This document shows, in pieces, positions 6,149-7,290 of a DNA stretch of 7,290 bases (the stretch's first letter is position 1; every line of letters begins with the position of its first letter). Made by a program: the position numbers and the translations under genes. Source of the stretch: Bacteroidales bacterium (lineage in GTDB: Bacteria; Bacteroidota; Bacteroidia; Bacteroidales; UBA4181); the NCBI GenBank assembly GCA_031264715.1, contig JAISDP010000048.1, forward strand, positions 1 to 7,290, read 5' to 3'. Under the pieces are notes generated by a model. The model made no database searches. It saw nothing but the letters and a program-made list of their open reading frames with translations, and was not told the DNA's origin.

Positions 6149-6173
6149 AAACGAAAAACATCATATTCACCAA

Positions 6174-6204
6174 GCCCTGTAAGACCTGTAAGGCCTGTAA
6201 GGGC
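6174..6204. repeat. Nonamer array 3 (31 nt)
   Basis: The array has the form GC-[CCTGTAAGA][CCTGTAAGG][CCTGTAAGG]-GC. It is preceded by ACATCATATT (6158-6167), which resembles the ACATCATAATT (5749-5759) preceding array 1. The arrays therefore seem to belong to a larger composite repeat unit. Confidence 0.75.
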
Positions 6205-6262
6205 GACAGCAATTTTATCCTCACCGCGACAATACAAAGCATTATTGAATAATTTGATATTT

Positions 6263-7000
6263 TTACCGGACAACATACTTCGACTCTTCAAAAGTATTCG
6301 CTTTCGCATCCGTAATGATTTGCCTGCAAAGGTCTGCCATTTTAAGCGCGTTCCCTTGAGGCTCATGCACGTCTAACGACCACACCTCATCATCAACTAC
6401 GGTACGGAATATTACCGAATAGCCGTCAAAAATAATCGGAGGGACGCCTTTTGCCTTAAAATTGTCGATGAATGAAACCATCTTCCCGTACAGTTTTTCC
6501 GCAAACTGACTGCTGACGGGGAAGATTCGTTTCTCTATCTTATAGAGTTTCAGAGCCTCTTCATTTTGCTTGGACAACGCTGCCTTATTATGCTCCGTTG
6601 TCAGATTATAACCTTTTGTGGGATACTTTTCCTCCGCTTTTTTTTGCGCTTCCCTGTAATTTGAAATGTATTTTACCTCAAATGCATACGATGTATACGA
6701 TGCACCCCTCACAATACGAAAACAGGAATATGCTTCCCCATAGGCAGCTTCTTCTGAAGGCAGGTAAAAAAACTCAACCTCGGCATTGAAATCTCCGAAG
6801 AACAGTTTCTCTATCTTTCCTTTACTGTCGAGGTTGTGGCTGCGATCGTGCCAGGATCGTATATTATACTCAATCCTCTTTACAAAATGTCCGCCCATGG
6901 AATTATCTCCGGCAATATGATCAACATTCTGCGAATGTGCAAATGGAATAACAAAACCCCATCCTAAAAATACGAAGAGTAATTTTGATTTAATCATCAT
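6263..7000 (-). CDS. Exported protein of unknown function
   Basis: I do not recognise a family. From the ATG at 7000 the product is 245 residues; an ATG at 6997 is equally possible, and a TTG at 7003 is less likely. The N-terminus is a clear type I signal peptide: MMIKSK, a hydrophobic core (7-20), then AHS-Q with probable cleavage after residue 23. There is no lipobox cysteine. The mature part is mixed and charged, with a lysine/glutamate-rich helix around residues 115-155 (REAQKKAEEKY and KQNEEALKLYKIEKR). The C-terminal third looks strand-rich (IIFDGYSVIFRTVVDDEVWS), followed by a helix LKMADLCRQIITDAKAN. It is thus probably a periplasmic or surface protein. It is more AT-rich than valS. 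It stands alone on its strand, divergent from the ECF sigma factor gene, with a plausible own promoter upstream. Confidence 0.75.
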   Translation of the reverse strand: MMIKSKLLFVFLGWGFVIPFAHSQNVDHIAGDNSMGGHFVKRIEYNIRSWHDRSHNLDSKGKIEKLFFGDFNAEVEFFYLPSEEAAYGEAYSCFRIVRGASYTSYAFEVKYISNYREAQKKAEEKYPTKGYNLTTEHNKAALSKQNEEALKLYKIEKRIFPVSSQFAEKLYGKMVSFIDNFKAKGVPPIIFDGYSVIFRTVVDDEVWSLDVHEPQGNALKMADLCRQIITDAKANTFEESKYVVR

Positions 7001-7057
7001 CAAAAAACGAAACTAATTATAATGTGTTTCAATATTTTTCCTTCGGTTTATAAAATG

Positions 7058-7065
7058 CAAAAATA
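7058..7065 (-). promoter_or_regulatory. Candidate -7 promoter element of the exported-protein gene
   Basis: Read on the minus strand, this is TATTTTTG, a full match to TAnnTTTG, about 58 nt before the ATG at 7000. The expected -33 TTTG is only approximated by TTTA 21 nt upstream. The region is AT-rich, so a chance match is possible. Confidence 0.35.
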
Positions 7066-7137
7066 ATCAAAATCACTGCTGTCAGGTAAAATTTTATGTG
7101 GGGAGCAATTATTTGAGAATTTTTCGACCCAAACGGT

Positions 7138-7169
7138 TTTGCAGCGTATCATTATTATAAACATCTTTG
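7138..7169 (+). promoter_or_regulatory. Weak candidate promoter of the ECF sigma factor gene
   Basis: TTTG (7138-7141) is followed after 20 nt by CATCTTTG (7162-7169), one mismatch from TAnnTTTG. The spacing suits a Bacteroidota promoter. It would, however, place the transcription start almost at the ATG at 7174, implying a leaderless message, so the true promoter may lie elsewhere. Confidence 0.2.
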
Positions 7170-7173
7170 ATGT

Positions 7174-7290
7174 ATGAATTCCGAAAAGATCGAAAATCTT
7201 GTTGAACGAAGCAAACAGTGCGATACGGCTGCATTCAGGCAACTGGTTGAAACCAGCCGGCCGCTTGTGTTCCGTCTTGCGTTTCGGTTG
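7174..7290 (+). CDS. ECF-type RNA polymerase sigma factor, N-terminal fragment cut by the window edge
   Basis: Only the first 39 codons are visible. The pattern ENLVERSKQCDTAAFRQLVE followed by RPLVFRLAFRL is the typical start of sigma-70 region 2 in extracytoplasmic-function sigma factors, which direct RNA polymerase to a specific regulon. The ATG at 7174 is the first start after an in-frame TGA at 7168-7170. An overlapping ATG at 7170 leads to a stop after 11 codons. The specific ECF group and any anti-sigma partner lie beyond the window. Confidence 0.8.
   Translation, partial: MNSEKIENLVERSKQCDTAAFRQLVETSRPLVFRLAFRL

Larger units (their letters stand above)
5552..6262. other. 711-bp repeat-rich intergenic block without a convincing gene
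   Basis: No reading frame here looks like a real protein. The long open stretches on the minus strand translate into short-period repeats such as FRPFRPFRAF and LTGLTGLTGL, produced by nonamer arrays. About 5640-6205 consists of three nonamer arrays, REP-like palindromes, 17- and 18-nt direct repeats and a segment with inverted ends. The leader of the DUF6261 gene (about 5552-5600) and a short AT-rich stretch next to 6262 flank it. The only hint of a terminator after the exported-protein gene is an AT-only palindrome at 6241-6253. Confidence 0.7.

Noticed and set aside
5764..6204. CRISPR array
   Set aside because: Units are 9 nt and contiguous, with no unique spacers of 25-40 nt and no cas genes.
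6241..6253. Terminator of the exported-protein gene at ATTATTGAATAAT
   Set aside because: The hairpin is AT-only, has a stem of about five pairs and no following U-tract, so it is too weak to call.
5736..6366. Minus-strand open frames of 168 and 120 codons across the repeat block
   Set aside because: Their sequence is dictated by nonamer repeats (FRPFRPFRAF, LTGLTGL), and the second overlaps the end of the exported-protein gene.

Overview
The window looks like a chromosomal segment of a Bacteroidota member, most likely of the order Bacteroidales. The signs are a perfect TAnnTTTG-type -7 promoter box ahead of valS, a DUF6261-like protein, a membrane-anchored MutS-family ATPase of a type common in this phylum, weak ribosome binding sites and a typical ECF sigma factor start. 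Sampled host coding lines are about 54-65% GC. One stretch inside valS and the right-hand part of the window are clearly more AT-rich.

Layout. (1) 54-3083 (+) encodes valyl-tRNA synthetase, complete from its HIGH-type motif to its C-terminal coiled coil. It is interrupted in frame at 663-1094 by a 432-bp (144-codon) segment. The segment is bounded by 23-bp imperfect terminal inverted repeats and encodes a complete DUF559 (Vsr-like, PD-(D/E)XK nuclease fold) domain. The segment sits in a loop at the start of the CP1 editing domain, keeps the frame open, and is about 39% GC. This is the most striking feature of the window: it looks like a protein-coding mobile element housed inside an essential aminoacyl-tRNA synthetase. 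(2) 3149-5551 (-) is a two-gene cluster transcribed towards valS: a DUF6261-like gene followed after 21 nt by a membrane-anchored MutS-family ATPase gene. (3) 5552-6262 holds no convincing gene. It is filled with short structured repeats: three 31-nt arrays of nonamers, REP-like GC-rich palindromes, direct repeats and a 63-nt segment with inverted ends. (4) 6263-7000 (-) encodes an unrecognised exported protein. (5) 7174 to the window end (+) is the N-terminus of an ECF sigma factor, divergent from the exported protein gene.

The genes do not form one pathway. ValS is housekeeping translation. The MutS-like/DUF6261 pair is probably one transcript of unknown role. The exported protein and the sigma factor share a 173-bp divergent promoter region. 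The repeat block and the valS insert both point to a genome rich in small palindromic, GC-run repeats.
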